From [Actinomadura] parvosata subsp. kistnae (GTDB taxonomy: Bacteria > Actinomycetota > Actinomycetes > Streptosporangiales > Streptosporangiaceae), in the NCBI RefSeq assembly GCF_900323885.1, contig NZ_OOHJ01000018.1, positions 124,001 to 188,000 on the forward strand: 64,000 nt of DNA, written 5' to 3'. Below the pieces are notes generated by a model, which had not been told where the DNA came from, made no database searches, and was given only the letters and a program-made list of their open reading frames with translations. Shown one piece after another: positions 34,851 to 43,682 of this stretch. Both the position numbers and the translations under genes were made by a program. Each line of letters opens with the position of its first letter. Within the stretch, counting starts at the first letter, position 1.

Positions 34851-37800
34851 TCAGGCCGCCGTGGGGCCCGAGCTGCCCGGGCTGGCGTGCCAGAGCTGCC
34901 TGGGCGGCTTCGCGGTGACGGCCGGCCCCAGGTCGGAGTAGGGCGACAGCCTGAACCCGTTGGCGTACTCGATCTTGCGCCCGCCGACCCCGGCCAGTTC
35001 CTGCGGCGCCTGCTCCAGCACGGCCCGCACCGCCTCGATCCCCTGGGAGCGCCACAGCGCGTCGAGGTCGGCGAGGTTCCAGCAGTCGACCGCCCGCAGC
35101 GACACCGCCCGCACCCCCGTGCGCCGGACCACCCCCTTGGCCAGCATGAGCCACGACCCGAACACGATCGACGCGCACCGCCCCTGCACCGACTCGAAGA
35201 ACGTCAGGTCGATCGGCCCGGTCGAGTCGTCGAGCGTGGTGAAGATGACGCGCTGGCCCGAGCGGATGGCGGGCGTCTGGGTGGCCACCTTGACGCCGGC
35301 GACGAGGATCTCCGCCCCGTTGCGCTGCGTGAGCAGGTCTCTGGAACGTACCACTCCGAGCGCGTCGAGCAGCTCGTCGTGGAAGCTGAGGATGTGCCGG
35401 CTGACGTCGATGCCGAGGATCTCCAGCTCGGCCTCGACCATCTCCGTCTCGGTCATCTCGGGCAGCTCCCCCGGCGGCAGCCTCTCGCCGAACCCGAGCG
35501 GAAGCTGTACCGCCGGAGGAGCCGCGTTCCGGGAGAGATCGAGCTGGGACATGTGTGAGTTGTAGCGCTTGGACTTGCGCGGCCCCGCCTGCACGCCGAT
35601 GGCGGAGGCCCGGTCGAGCGCGCCGATCTGGGCGATCAGGTCGCGCCTGGTCAGCTCGCCGGGCCGCCAGCGGCGCCCGCCGCCCGGGTGCAGGTCGTGC
35701 AGCGCGTCGAGGCCGCCGACCTGGACGATCCGCTCGATCGTGGGCCGCGAGGGCCGGGCGCGGTCCCAGAAGTCGGCCAGCGACGTGTACGGCTGCCCGG
35801 CCACCATGCGCTCGACCTCGGCCTCGCTGACGCCCTTGATCGCCGAGAACGGCACCCGCAGCGCGTACCCCTTGCCGATCTCCCCGATCTTGAAGTCTCT
35901 GCGCACGGGAGATCCGCCCTCCAGCGAGGAGGGCCGCACGCGGACCTGGACGCGCGGCCCGATCCGCTCGACCTGCCAGTCCTTGCCGGACTTGTTGATG
36001 TCGAGGGGCAGGATCTTCACCCCGCACTGCCGGGCCTCGTCGATGATGACCCGCGGCGGGTACATGCCGGGCTCGTGCGTGAGCACCCCGGCGAAGAACG
36101 CCGCCGCGTGGTGCCGCTTGAGCCAGGCCGACTGGTACGTGGGCAGCGCGAACGCCGCCGCGTGCGCCTTGCAGAACCCGAACGAGCCGAACGCGTCGAG
36201 CACCTGCCAGGCCCGCTCCACGGCCGCGTCGTCGAACCCGTTGGCCCTGGCCAGCGGGACGAACGCGCGGCGCACCCGCTCGCGGCCCTCCGGCGTGTCG
36301 AGCGTGCGCCGCAGCTTCTCGGCGTAGGACAGGTCGCGCCCCGTCATCACGGAGATGATCTTCAGGACCTGCTCGTGGAAGACCACGACGCCGTGGGTCT
36401 CCTTCAGCGCCTCCCGCAGCCGCTCATGAGGATAGTACGGCTGCCGCCACCCGCCCCTGGCCTCCAGGTAGGGGGTGACCATGTCGGAGTTGACCGGCCC
36501 AGGACGGAACAGCGAGATGTCCACGATCAGGTCGTGCATCCTGCGCGGCTCCAGCTTGGCCACCAGCTCGCGCTGGCCGGGCGACTCGATCTGGAAGCAG
36601 CCGAGGGTGCGGGCGGCGCAGATCATGTCGTAGGTGTCCTGGTCGTCGTGCGGCACGTACTGGACGCCGGGGTCGTCGCCGCGCTGGGTGTCGAGCTCCA
36701 CCACGACGTCGTCGACGCGCTTGATCTCGCTCAGCGCGTACGCCAGCGCCGACTGCATCCGTACGCCCAGCACGTCGAGCTTGAGCAGCCCGGCCTCCTC
36801 CACGTCGTCCTTGTCGAACTGCGACATCGGGAAGCCCAGCATGCTGCGCTCGACCGGCGTGCGGTCGCGCAGCCCGGCGTTGCCGATCAGCACGCCGCAC
36901 GGGTGCAGGGCGATGTGCCGGGGCAGGCCGTCGAGCTTCTCCGCCAGCCGGAAGACCCGGTCGAGCCCGGCCTCGCCGAGCCGGCTCTCGCGCAGCTCGG
37001 GCAGGTCCTCCAGGGACGCGGTGATCTGCTTGGCCCTGATGTGCGGGAACGCCTTGGCGATGGCGTCGATCTCGTGCGGCGGCAGGCCCATCGCGCCGGC
37101 GACGTCGCGGATCGCGCTGCGGGCCCGGTAGGTCTCCATCATGGACACGCAGGCCACGCGGGACTCGCCGTAGCGGTCGAAGATGGCCTGGTAGCAGTCG
37201 AGGCGGCGGGCCGACTCGACGTCCACGTCGATGTCGGGCAGCCCGATGCGGCCCTCCGACAGGAAGCGCTCCATGAGCAGGCCGTGCTCCAGGGGGTTCA
37301 CCTCGCCGATGCCGATGAGGTAGTTGACCAGGCTGCCGGCGCCCGAGCCGCGGATGGCGCAGCGGACGCCCATGTCGCGGATCATGTCGGTGATGCCGGC
37401 CACGGCGATGAAGTAGCCCGACAGGCGCTTGCGCTCGATGATCGCCATCTCGTCGCGCAGCCTCTCCCTGGCGTCGGCGGAGCGGTCGAGGCCGCGCCTG
37501 AACAGGCCGTCCTCGACGCGGTGGCGCAGCAGCGGCACGGGGTCGCGGCCGATCTCCGGCAGGTGCAGGGCGGGCGGGTCGTTGCGCAGCGCGAGCACGT
37601 CGAGCGGCTCCATCGCGCACGCCTCGGCCAGCCGCCTCGTGGTGAACAGCAGCCGGCCCATCCGCTCCTGGTCGGCGCCGCACACCTTGGCCGCGACCTG
37701 CCACATCTCCTTGGTGCTCTTGAGGTAGGCGTGGGAGGTGGTGCGCTCCAGGTGGCGCGGGTGCAGCGGGACGAGCTGGCGGGCCGCGTCGAGCACGTCG

Positions 37801-38495
37801 CCGACCTGGTGGTCGGCGGGGTCGAGGTAGCGCACGGCGTTGGTCAGGATCGCGGGCACGCCCGCCGACTCCGCCAGGCCGAGCATGCGGACGGCGGTGC
37901 CGGCGTCGCGGAAGCCGTACTGGTCGACCAGCTCGACCACCACGCCGGGCACGGCGGCGCGCCACTGGCCGAGCAGCGCCCTGGCGTGCTCGTCGCGGCG
38001 CGCGGCCACCGCGCGGCCCACGTCGGACCTGGGGCCGAGCAGCACCACGAGCCCGTCCTCCGCGCCGAAGCCGTGATCTCCGCCGGGCCCGCCGGCCCAC
38101 TCGCCGAGCAGCTCGCGGGTCACCTTGGGCGCGCCCCGCTCCCCCGCGTGGTGGGCGGCCGTGACCAGGCGGCACAAGCGGGACCAGCCCTTGCCGCGGG
38201 CCAGCACGGTGACGCGGTCCTCGGCGTCGGGGCCGGTTCTCGGGCGCGACTCCCAGGGCCGGCGAGCGGGAGCCGGGGCGTCGAGCGCCAGGTTCACGCC
38301 GACCACCGGCGCGACGCCGGCCTCCGCGCACGCCTGGACGTGCTTGATCGCGCCGTAGAGGCCGTCGCGGTCGGTCAGGGCGAGGATGTCCATCCCGTGC
38401 TCCACCGCCCGGTTCACCAGCGCTCGCGGGAACGCGGTGCCGTAGCGCATGGAGTAGGCGGAGCACACGTCGAGGTGCGCGAACGGGGGCGCCAT
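34851..38495 (-). CDS. dnaE2: Error-prone DNA polymerase III alpha subunit, DnaE2/ImuC type
   Basis: This 1214-residue protein has the bacterial Pol III alpha plan: N-terminal PHP domain, palm with the catalytic aspartates in GLPDIDVDVES near residue 420, GAGSLVNYLIG, fingers with FHEQVLKIISVMTG, a helix-hairpin-helix stretch and a C-terminal OB fold (PAIRSGQRVIFTTLDDSTG). The PHP start reads FAHLDVCSAYSMRYG, so the usual HxH of active PHP domains is HxD here. The DUF6504 neighbour and sequence style indicate DnaE2, the translesion polymerase of the ImuA/ImuB system, not the replicative DnaE1. The ATG overlaps the DUF6504 stop (TGATG). imuA and imuB are not adjacent. Confidence 0.85.
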   Translation of the reverse strand: MAPPFAHLDVCSAYSMRYGTAFPRALVNRAVEHGMDILALTDRDGLYGAIKHVQACAEAGVAPVVGVNLALDAPAPARRPWESRPRTGPDAEDRVTVLARGKGWSRLCRLVTAAHHAGERGAPKVTRELLGEWAGGPGGDHGFGAEDGLVVLLGPRSDVGRAVAARRDEHARALLGQWRAAVPGVVVELVDQYGFRDAGTAVRMLGLAESAGVPAILTNAVRYLDPADHQVGDVLDAARQLVPLHPRHLERTTSHAYLKSTKEMWQVAAKVCGADQERMGRLLFTTRRLAEACAMEPLDVLALRNDPPALHLPEIGRDPVPLLRHRVEDGLFRRGLDRSADARERLRDEMAIIERKRLSGYFIAVAGITDMIRDMGVRCAIRGSGAGSLVNYLIGIGEVNPLEHGLLMERFLSEGRIGLPDIDVDVESARRLDCYQAIFDRYGESRVACVSMMETYRARSAIRDVAGAMGLPPHEIDAIAKAFPHIRAKQITASLEDLPELRESRLGEAGLDRVFRLAEKLDGLPRHIALHPCGVLIGNAGLRDRTPVERSMLGFPMSQFDKDDVEEAGLLKLDVLGVRMQSALAYALSEIKRVDDVVVELDTQRGDDPGVQYVPHDDQDTYDMICAARTLGCFQIESPGQRELVAKLEPRRMHDLIVDISLFRPGPVNSDMVTPYLEARGGWRQPYYPHERLREALKETHGVVVFHEQVLKIISVMTGRDLSYAEKLRRTLDTPEGRERVRRAFVPLARANGFDDAAVERAWQVLDAFGSFGFCKAHAAAFALPTYQSAWLKRHHAAAFFAGVLTHEPGMYPPRVIIDEARQCGVKILPLDINKSGKDWQVERIGPRVQVRVRPSSLEGGSPVRRDFKIGEIGKGYALRVPFSAIKGVSEAEVERMVAGQPYTSLADFWDRARPSRPTIERIVQVGGLDALHDLHPGGGRRWRPGELTRRDLIAQIGALDRASAIGVQAGPRKSKRYNSHMSQLDLSRNAAPPAVQLPLGFGERLPPGELPEMTETEMVEAELEILGIDVSRHILSFHDELLDALGVVRSRDLLTQRNGAEILVAGVKVATQTPAIRSGQRVIFTTLDDSTGPIDLTFFESVQGRCASIVFGSWLMLAKGVVRRTGVRAVSLRAVDCWNLADLDALWRSQGIEAVRAVLEQAPQELAGVGGRKIEYANGFRLSPYSDLGPAVTAKPPRQLWHASPGSSGPTAA

Positions 38496-38761
38496 CAGTC
38501 CCACGCCCTCAGCAGCAGCCAGCCGTTGCTCGCGGTGTCGTAACGCAGCTCGTAGGAGCCCACCTCGCGGCCGGGGCTGGCCTCCACCCGCCAGAACTGG
38601 CGCTCACCCGGGTCGCCCTCGCCGGTCTTCCACCACTCGCGCGCGACCACCCACTGGTCGAGGACGCGGCGGACGAGGTAAAGCCGGTCGCGCCAGACGA
38701 ACTGGGTCGGCTCCCCGTCTCTGGTCCACACCTCTATCGGATCGCCATAGAGTCTGCTCAA
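38495..38761 (-). CDS. DUF6504 family protein
   Basis: A small 88-residue protein rich in Trp and Arg: YGDPIEVWTRDGEPTQFVWR, LYLVRRVLDQWVVAREWW, ERQFWRVEASPG and ELRYDTASNGWLLLRAWD. This pattern matches DUF6504, found in actinobacteria beside dnaE2 and imuB. Its function is unknown; by position it is probably part of the translesion synthesis machinery. Its stop overlaps the dnaE2 start (TGATG), so the two are translated together. The gene upstream is a GntR regulator gene on the same strand, 58 bp away. Confidence 0.8.
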   Translation of the reverse strand: MSRLYGDPIEVWTRDGEPTQFVWRDRLYLVRRVLDQWVVAREWWKTGEGDPGERQFWRVEASPGREVGSYELRYDTASNGWLLLRAWD

Positions 38762-38819
38762 GACGCTTCTCCCCGCGGCTCTGGTCCGGTTACTGAGCCA
38801 CCCGGGGGAAGACGGGCGC

Positions 38820-39587
38820 TTATGACTCGAACATATGTTCTCCGGCGCCGAAACGCAAGTCGCCGGCCTGCCTCACGAGCGGGTTGGCGCCGATCGAGTT
38901 GCGGATGCTGAAGGCCACGCTGCCTGCGCGGTAACGGTCGTCGGAGGTCTCCACGGGGCGGCCCTCGTACGTGGTGGTGGTCCTGCGCTGGCGCAGCAGC
39001 GGGCTGCCGCGGCGCACCCCCAGCAGGCGGGCGTCCCGGGCCCCGGCGGGCACCGCGTCGATGAGGTGTTCCCCGTAGGCGAACACCAGGCCGATGGACG
39101 CGTACAGCGCCTCGGTGACCGACTCGCAGTCGGCCGGCAGCCCCTCGACGGCGCCGGCCACCCAGTCCGCGTACACCGTCCGCTCCAGCAGCACCGGCTC
39201 GCCCTCCAGCGTGCGCACCCGCAGCACCTCCAGCACCTGCGCGCAGCCCAGCCGGGCCGGCTCGGTGCCGCGGGCGGCCCGGCGGCGCTGCTCGATCACC
39301 TGGCCGCCGTAGCGGTAACCGTTCGCGCGCGCCCACTGGGCGAAGCTGTGCAGCTCCGCGAAGCTCTGGCTGCGCGCCCTGCCGAGCACGATCCGCCGGG
39401 CGCCCTGCCGGGAGCCGACCAGCCCCTCGGCGGCCAGCACCGCGATCGCCTGGCGCACGGTGCCGCGGGCCGCGCCGTGCCGCTCGGCCAGCTCCGCCTC
39501 GCTCGGGAGCTGCGAGCCGACCGGGTGCGCGCCCGACAGGATCTCGCCCCGCAGCTCATCGGCGATCCGTTCATAGCGCGCAACCAT
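38820..39587 (-). CDS. GntR/HutC-type regulator with UTRA domain
   Basis: The 255-residue regulator has a GntR winged helix (ARYERIADELRGEILSGAHP, SEAELAERHGAARGTVRQAI) and a UTRA ligand domain (SFAELHSFAQWARANG, VLEVLRVRTLEGEPVLLERT, DRYRAGSVAFSIR). UTRA proteins sense sugars, amino acids or phosphonates. It is divergent from an ABC importer operon and probably represses it until the substrate is present. The ATG at 39587 follows GGAAGGATCGGGG; the frame continuing upstream is antisense to the importer genes and was rejected. Confidence 0.87.
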   Translation of the reverse strand: MVARYERIADELRGEILSGAHPVGSQLPSEAELAERHGAARGTVRQAIAVLAAEGLVGSRQGARRIVLGRARSQSFAELHSFAQWARANGYRYGGQVIEQRRRAARGTEPARLGCAQVLEVLRVRTLEGEPVLLERTVYADWVAGAVEGLPADCESVTEALYASIGLVFAYGEHLIDAVPAGARDARLLGVRRGSPLLRQRRTTTTYEGRPVETSDDRYRAGSVAFSIRNSIGANPLVRQAGDLRFGAGEHMFES

Positions 39588-39642
39588 CCCCGATCCTTCC
39601 CATTCATGAAAGAGCAACATTGATGCGACTAACTGGTGCTCG

Positions 39643-39656
39643 CTTGTTTGTACAAG
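39643..39656. promoter_or_regulatory. Candidate GntR operator between regulator and importer genes
   Basis: CTTGT and ACAAG form an inverted repeat with a 4-bp spacer (TTGT), and TTGTACAA inside it is itself a palindrome. It lies 43 bp upstream of the binding-protein gene and 55 bp upstream of the regulator gene, in a locally AT-rich stretch. HutC-type regulators bind such short dyads; the match is by shape only. Confidence 0.5.
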
Positions 39657-39698
39657 TTCCTTTACGTTCTTGCCACACCCCTGGAAAGTGGAGGCGTC

Positions 39699-40853
39699 GT
39701 GTTCACACCTCGCGCCCGTGCGGCCGGCGTTGTCGCAGTCCTCACCATTGTCACCGCGGCGTGCGGCGCCGCCCCGAGCACCCAGCAGACCACCCAGGCC
39801 TCGCAAGGCGGCGTGAACGCGGCCACCGCGACCTCCGCGGCCGACTTCGGCGGCCTCGACAAGCTCGTGGAGGCGGCCAAGAAGGAAGGCAACCTGCACG
39901 TCATCGCCCTGCCGCCCGACTGGGCCAACTACGGCGAGATCATCGAGAAGTTCCAGGCCAAGTACGGCATCAAGATCGAGAGCGAGACGCCCGACGCGGC
40001 CAGCGCCGACGAGATCAACGCGGTCAAGACGCGCAAGGGCCAGGACCGCGCCCCCGACGTGCTCGACCTCGGCCAGTCGTTCGCGATCAGCGGCGCCGCC
40101 GAAGGGCTGTTCGCGCCGTACAAGGTGCAGACGTTCGACAAGATCCCCGAAGGGCAGAAGGAGCCCACCGGGCTCTGGGTCAACGACTACGGCGGCTACG
40201 TCTCCATCGGCTGCGACGCCAAGCAGATCAAGACCTGCCCGACCAGCTTCGCCGACCTGCTCAAGCCCGAGTACAAGGGCAAGGTCGCGATGAACGGCAA
40301 CCCCACCAAGGCCGGCTCCGCGTTCGCGGGAGTCTACGCCGCCGCCATCGCGAACGGCGGCTCCTTCGACGACATCCAGCCCGGCATCGACTTCTTCAAG
40401 AAGCTCAAGGACGCCGGCAACTACAACCCCGTCGAGACCACCCCCGCCACCATCGAGAAGGGCGAGACCCAGATCAGCATCGACTGGGACTACAACAACG
40501 CCGCCTACGCCCCCCAGATGGCCGCCAAGGGCATCGACTGGAAGGTGAACGTGCCCTCCGACGGCAAGTACTTCCAGATGTACGCCCAGGCCATCAACAA
40601 GGACGCCCCGCACCCGGCCGCCGCCCGCCTGTGGCAGGAGTACCTCTACAGCGCCGAAGGCCAGAACCTCTACCTCAAGGGCTTCGCCCGCCCCGTCCTG
40701 CTGCCCGCGATGACCGCCGACGGCACCGTGGACAAGGCGCTGGCGGCCAAGCTGCCCGCCGTCGAGGGCGAGCCCGAGTTCCCGACGACCGAGCAGGTGG
40801 ACGCGGCCAAGGCCAAGCTGGCCGCCGGCTGGGACGCCGCGATCTCGGGATGA
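39699..40853 (+). CDS. ABC importer substrate-binding lipoprotein (possible phosphonate type)
   Basis: This 384-residue protein has a lipoprotein signal ending LTIVTAACG, so it is tethered outside the membrane. The mature part has the cluster D binding-protein fold: LVEAAKKEGNLHVIALPPDW, IEKFQAKYGIKIESETPDAA, ISIDWDYNNAAYA, NKDAPHPAAARLWQEYLYS. The set of binding protein, two permeases, ATPase, GntR and HAD hydrolase resembles 2-aminoethylphosphonate importers (PhnSTUV), but iron and polyamine importers share the folds, so the substrate is unproven. The GTG at 39699 follows GTGGAGGCGTC; an upstream in-frame start would lie in the operator region. The stop overlaps the next ATG (ATGA). Confidence 0.82.
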   Translation: MFTPRARAAGVVAVLTIVTAACGAAPSTQQTTQASQGGVNAATATSAADFGGLDKLVEAAKKEGNLHVIALPPDWANYGEIIEKFQAKYGIKIESETPDAASADEINAVKTRKGQDRAPDVLDLGQSFAISGAAEGLFAPYKVQTFDKIPEGQKEPTGLWVNDYGGYVSIGCDAKQIKTCPTSFADLLKPEYKGKVAMNGNPTKAGSAFAGVYAAAIANGGSFDDIQPGIDFFKKLKDAGNYNPVETTPATIEKGETQISIDWDYNNAAYAPQMAAKGIDWKVNVPSDGKYFQMYAQAINKDAPHPAAARLWQEYLYSAEGQNLYLKGFARPVLLPAMTADGTVDKALAAKLPAVEGEPEFPTTEQVDAAKAKLAAGWDAAISG

Positions 40854-41674
40854 ACCGCACCCGGTCACGAGGCTGGCTGGGCGCGCTGCCGCTGCTGGCG
40901 TTCTTCGCGCTCGTGTTCGGCGTCCCCGCCGTCGTGCTGGTGGCGGGGGCGTTCACGGCGCAGGGACGGCCCAGCCTCGCCAACCTCTCGCAGAGCCTCC
41001 AGGGCGGCTACCTCAACGCCATGATCGGCAGTGTGCGGCTGTCGGCCGTCGTCGCGCTCCTCGGGGCCGTGCTCGGCACGTTCCTCGCGTACGCGATCGT
41101 CACCTCGCGCCGCACCCTGCTGCGCGAGGCTGTGCTGACCGCGTCCGGCGTGCTCGCCAACTTCGGCGGGGTGCCGCTGGCGTTCTTCTGGATCGCCACG
41201 CTCGGCAACTCCGGCGTGGTCAGCGGCCTCGTCGGGCTGCCCTCCGGCTCCCTCTACACGTTCTGGGGCCTGGCCCTGGTCTACCTGTACTTCTCCGTCC
41301 CGCTCATGGTGCTGGCCATGGCCCCCGCCCTCGACGGGCTGCGCCCCCAATGGCGCGAGGCCGCCGCCAACAGCGGCGCCACCAGCTGGCACTACTGGCG
41401 CTTCGTCGCGCTGCCCGTGCTGGCGCCCGCCATGCTCGGCGGCGTGGTCCTGCTGTTCGGCGGGGCCTTCTCCGCCTACGCCACCGCGAACGCCATGGTC
41501 GGCACCGTCGTCCCGCTCGTCACCCTGAAGATCGCCAGCGCGCTGACCGGCGACGTGCTGGTCGGCTACGAGAACATCGCGCTCGCGCTCAGCCTCGACA
41601 TGGTCGTCGTCGCCGGGCTCGTCATGGCGATCTACCTGCCGCTGCAGAGGAGGACCTCCCGATGGCTGCACTGA
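40850..41674 (+). CDS. ABC importer permease subunit 1
   Basis: The 274-residue permease has about six membrane segments, from LGALPLLAFFALVFGVPAVV to DMVVVAGLVMAIYLPL. The coupling EAA loop reads WREAAANSGATSWHYWRFVA. The start overlaps the binding-protein stop (ATGA), and its end overlaps the second permease gene by 13 bp. It is one half of a heterodimeric channel for the substrate delivered by the lipoprotein. Confidence 0.88.
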   Translation: MNRTRSRGWLGALPLLAFFALVFGVPAVVLVAGAFTAQGRPSLANLSQSLQGGYLNAMIGSVRLSAVVALLGAVLGTFLAYAIVTSRRTLLREAVLTASGVLANFGGVPLAFFWIATLGNSGVVSGLVGLPSGSLYTFWGLALVYLYFSVPLMVLAMAPALDGLRPQWREAAANSGATSWHYWRFVALPVLAPAMLGGVVLLFGGAFSAYATANAMVGTVVPLVTLKIASALTGDVLVGYENIALALSLDMVVVAGLVMAIYLPLQRRTSRWLH

Positions 41675-42513
41675 CCGGCCTCGAACGGGTCTCCGGCGCC
41701 GACACCCCACGCCCCCGGCGGGCCTGGTGGCGCGGCGCGGTGTTCCTGCTCGCCGGGATCTACTTCCTGGTCCCCCTCGGCACCGCCTTCTGGTACACGA
41801 TCCACACGCCGGGCGCGGGCGTGTCCCTGTCCGCCTACGGGGAACTGCTCACCGCCGACGGCTTCGTCCGGTCGCTGTCGCTCTCGCTCGGGCTCGCCCT
41901 GGCCACCATCGCGGTCGTGCTGCTGCTCGCGCTGCCCGCGATGCTGGCCGTCCGGCTCTTCGCGCCCCGGCTCCGCCCCGTCATGGAAGTCCTGTGCACG
42001 CTGCCGCTGGTCGTGCCGCCCATCACGTTCGTGGCCGGGATCGGCACCGCGCTGCGCGGCGGCACCGACCTGCTGGCCCCCACCCCGTTCTGGGCCACGC
42101 TGATCGCGATCCAGGACCCCGGGTTCCCGCTCGTGCTCGTGCTGGCGTACGTGGTGCTCGTGCTGCCGTTCGTGTACCGGTCGCTGGACGCCGGGCTGCG
42201 CACCATGGACGTGCGGACGCTGGTCGAGGCGGCCCGCAACCTCGGGGCCTCGTGGCCGTACGTGCTGGCCAGGGTCATCGTGCCCAACCTGCGCTCCGCC
42301 CTGGCCAGCGCCTCGTTCCTGACCCTGGCGCTGGTGCTGGGCGAGTACACCGTGGCGAGCCTGCTCGGCTACCAGCCGTTCGCGGTGTGGATCGTGACCG
42401 TGTCCGGGTCCAAAGGGCAGCTCTCGGTCGCGGTGTCGATCCTGAGCCTGCTGCTCATCTGGCTGCTGCTGCTCGCGGTGTCCACCGTTTTCGGCAAGGA
42501 GAAGGGCAAATGA
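41662..42513 (+). CDS. ABC importer permease subunit 2
   Basis: The 283-residue permease starts after GGAGGACCTCCCG, 13 bp inside the end of permease 1. It has about six membrane segments (AVFLLAGIYFLVPLGTAFWY first), the EAA loop LVEAARNLGASWPYVLARVI and PLVVPPITFVAGIG in the middle. Its last residues, FGKEKGK, overlap the ATPase start as ATGA. The tight overlaps across all four importer genes indicate a single translated unit. Confidence 0.88.
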   Translation: MAALTGLERVSGADTPRPRRAWWRGAVFLLAGIYFLVPLGTAFWYTIHTPGAGVSLSAYGELLTADGFVRSLSLSLGLALATIAVVLLLALPAMLAVRLFAPRLRPVMEVLCTLPLVVPPITFVAGIGTALRGGTDLLAPTPFWATLIAIQDPGFPLVLVLAYVVLVLPFVYRSLDAGLRTMDVRTLVEAARNLGASWPYVLARVIVPNLRSALASASFLTLALVLGEYTVASLLGYQPFAVWIVTVSGSKGQLSVAVSILSLLLIWLLLLAVSTVFGKEKGK

Positions 42514-43682
42514 CCGCATCGGGATCGAAATCGGGATCGGGGTGGGGATCGGGATCGGGGACGGGGTCTGGATCGGGGACGCCCGGTTTGTCGTCCGCGT
42601 CGGTGTCCGCGTCCGCCTCTGTGGAGTTCCGCGCACTGCGGCGCACGTTCGGCAGGACCGTCGCCCTGGACGGCCTGGACCTGGTCATCGCCCCCGGCGA
42701 GTTCGTCGCCCTGCTCGGCCCCTCCGGCTGCGGCAAGACGACGGCGCTGCGCTGCGTGGCCGGGTTCGAGCGGCCCGACTCGGGCGCCGTCCTCGTCGAC
42801 GGCAAGGACGTCACCGACGTGCCCGCCAACAAGCGCGACGCCGGCATGGTCTTCCAGTCCTACTCCCTGTTCCCGAACATGAACGCCCGCGACAACGTCG
42901 CCTTCGGCCTGCGCGTCCGCAAGGCCCCCGTCGCCGTCAGACGGGCCAAGGCGGACGAACTCCTCGCCCTCGTCGGCCTGCCCGACCACGCCGACCGCTA
43001 CCCGCACCAGCTCTCCGGCGGCCAGCAGCAGCGCGTCGCGCTCGCCCGCGCCCTCGCCCTGGAACCGCGCGTGCTGCTGCTCGACGAGCCGCTGTCCGCG
43101 CTCGACGCCAAGGTACGGGTGACGCTGCGCGAGGAGATCCGCCGCCTCCAGCTCTCCCTGGGCATCACCACCGTCTTCGTCACCCACGACCAGGAGGAGG
43201 CCCTGTCGATCGCCGACCGGGTCGCGGTGCTGCGCGACGGGCGGCTGGAGCAGGTCGGCACGCCCGCCGAGGTGTACGACCGGCCGGCCACGCCGTTCGT
43301 GGCCGAGTTCGTCGGCACCATGAACCACCTGGCCGGGCAGGTCACCGGCGACCACGTGACCGTGCTCGGCCAGCTCCTCCCGGTGGACGGCCCCGTTCCC
43401 GCGGATCCGTCCGTGGACGTGCTGATCCGTCCGGAAGCCGTCCAGGTCGTCCCCGCCGATGACGGTCCGTCCGAAGTGCTGGCGGCCTCCTTCCGCGGCG
43501 CCTCCGTACGGCTGCGGCTCGCGGTGGACGGCGGGGAGGTGCTGGCGGACGTGCCCGGCCACGAGGCCGCCCGGCTCGGCCCCGGCGCCCGCGTGGTGGT
43601 ACGCCTGGTGGAGCGGCCCGTCCTCGTCGCGGCCCGCACCGTCACCGTCCCCGCCCCCGTCATACCCGCCGATGCGGTCTGA
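42510..43682 (+). CDS. ABC importer ATPase (PotA/FbpC type) with Gly-Ser N-terminal extension
   Basis: The 390-residue ATPase has Walker A GPSGCGKTT near residue 75, Q-loop MVFQSYSLFPNM, signature LSGGQQQRVALARAL, Walker B VLLLDEPLSALD, switch VFVTHDQEEALS and a C-terminal TOBE domain (VDVLIRPEAVQVV). About 37 residues ahead of the domain are low complexity (SGSKSGSGWGSGSGTGSGSG and SASVSASASV), coded by a GGATCG hexamer repeat, and are not part of the family. The start is in an ATGA overlap with permease 2. It powers the importer. Confidence 0.9.
   Translation: MTASGSKSGSGWGSGSGTGSGSGTPGLSSASVSASASVEFRALRRTFGRTVALDGLDLVIAPGEFVALLGPSGCGKTTALRCVAGFERPDSGAVLVDGKDVTDVPANKRDAGMVFQSYSLFPNMNARDNVAFGLRVRKAPVAVRRAKADELLALVGLPDHADRYPHQLSGGQQQRVALARALALEPRVLLLDEPLSALDAKVRVTLREEIRRLQLSLGITTVFVTHDQEEALSIADRVAVLRDGRLEQVGTPAEVYDRPATPFVAEFVGTMNHLAGQVTGDHVTVLGQLLPVDGPVPADPSVDVLIRPEAVQVVPADDGPSEVLAASFRGASVRLRLAVDGGEVLADVPGHEAARLGPGARVVVRLVERPVLVAARTVTVPAPVIPADAV

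Noticed and set aside
38820..40868. 682-codon minus-strand frame across the GntR gene and the binding-protein gene
   Set aside because: Only its last ~255 codons are the GntR regulator; the rest is antisense to the importer lipoprotein gene and crosses the operator region.
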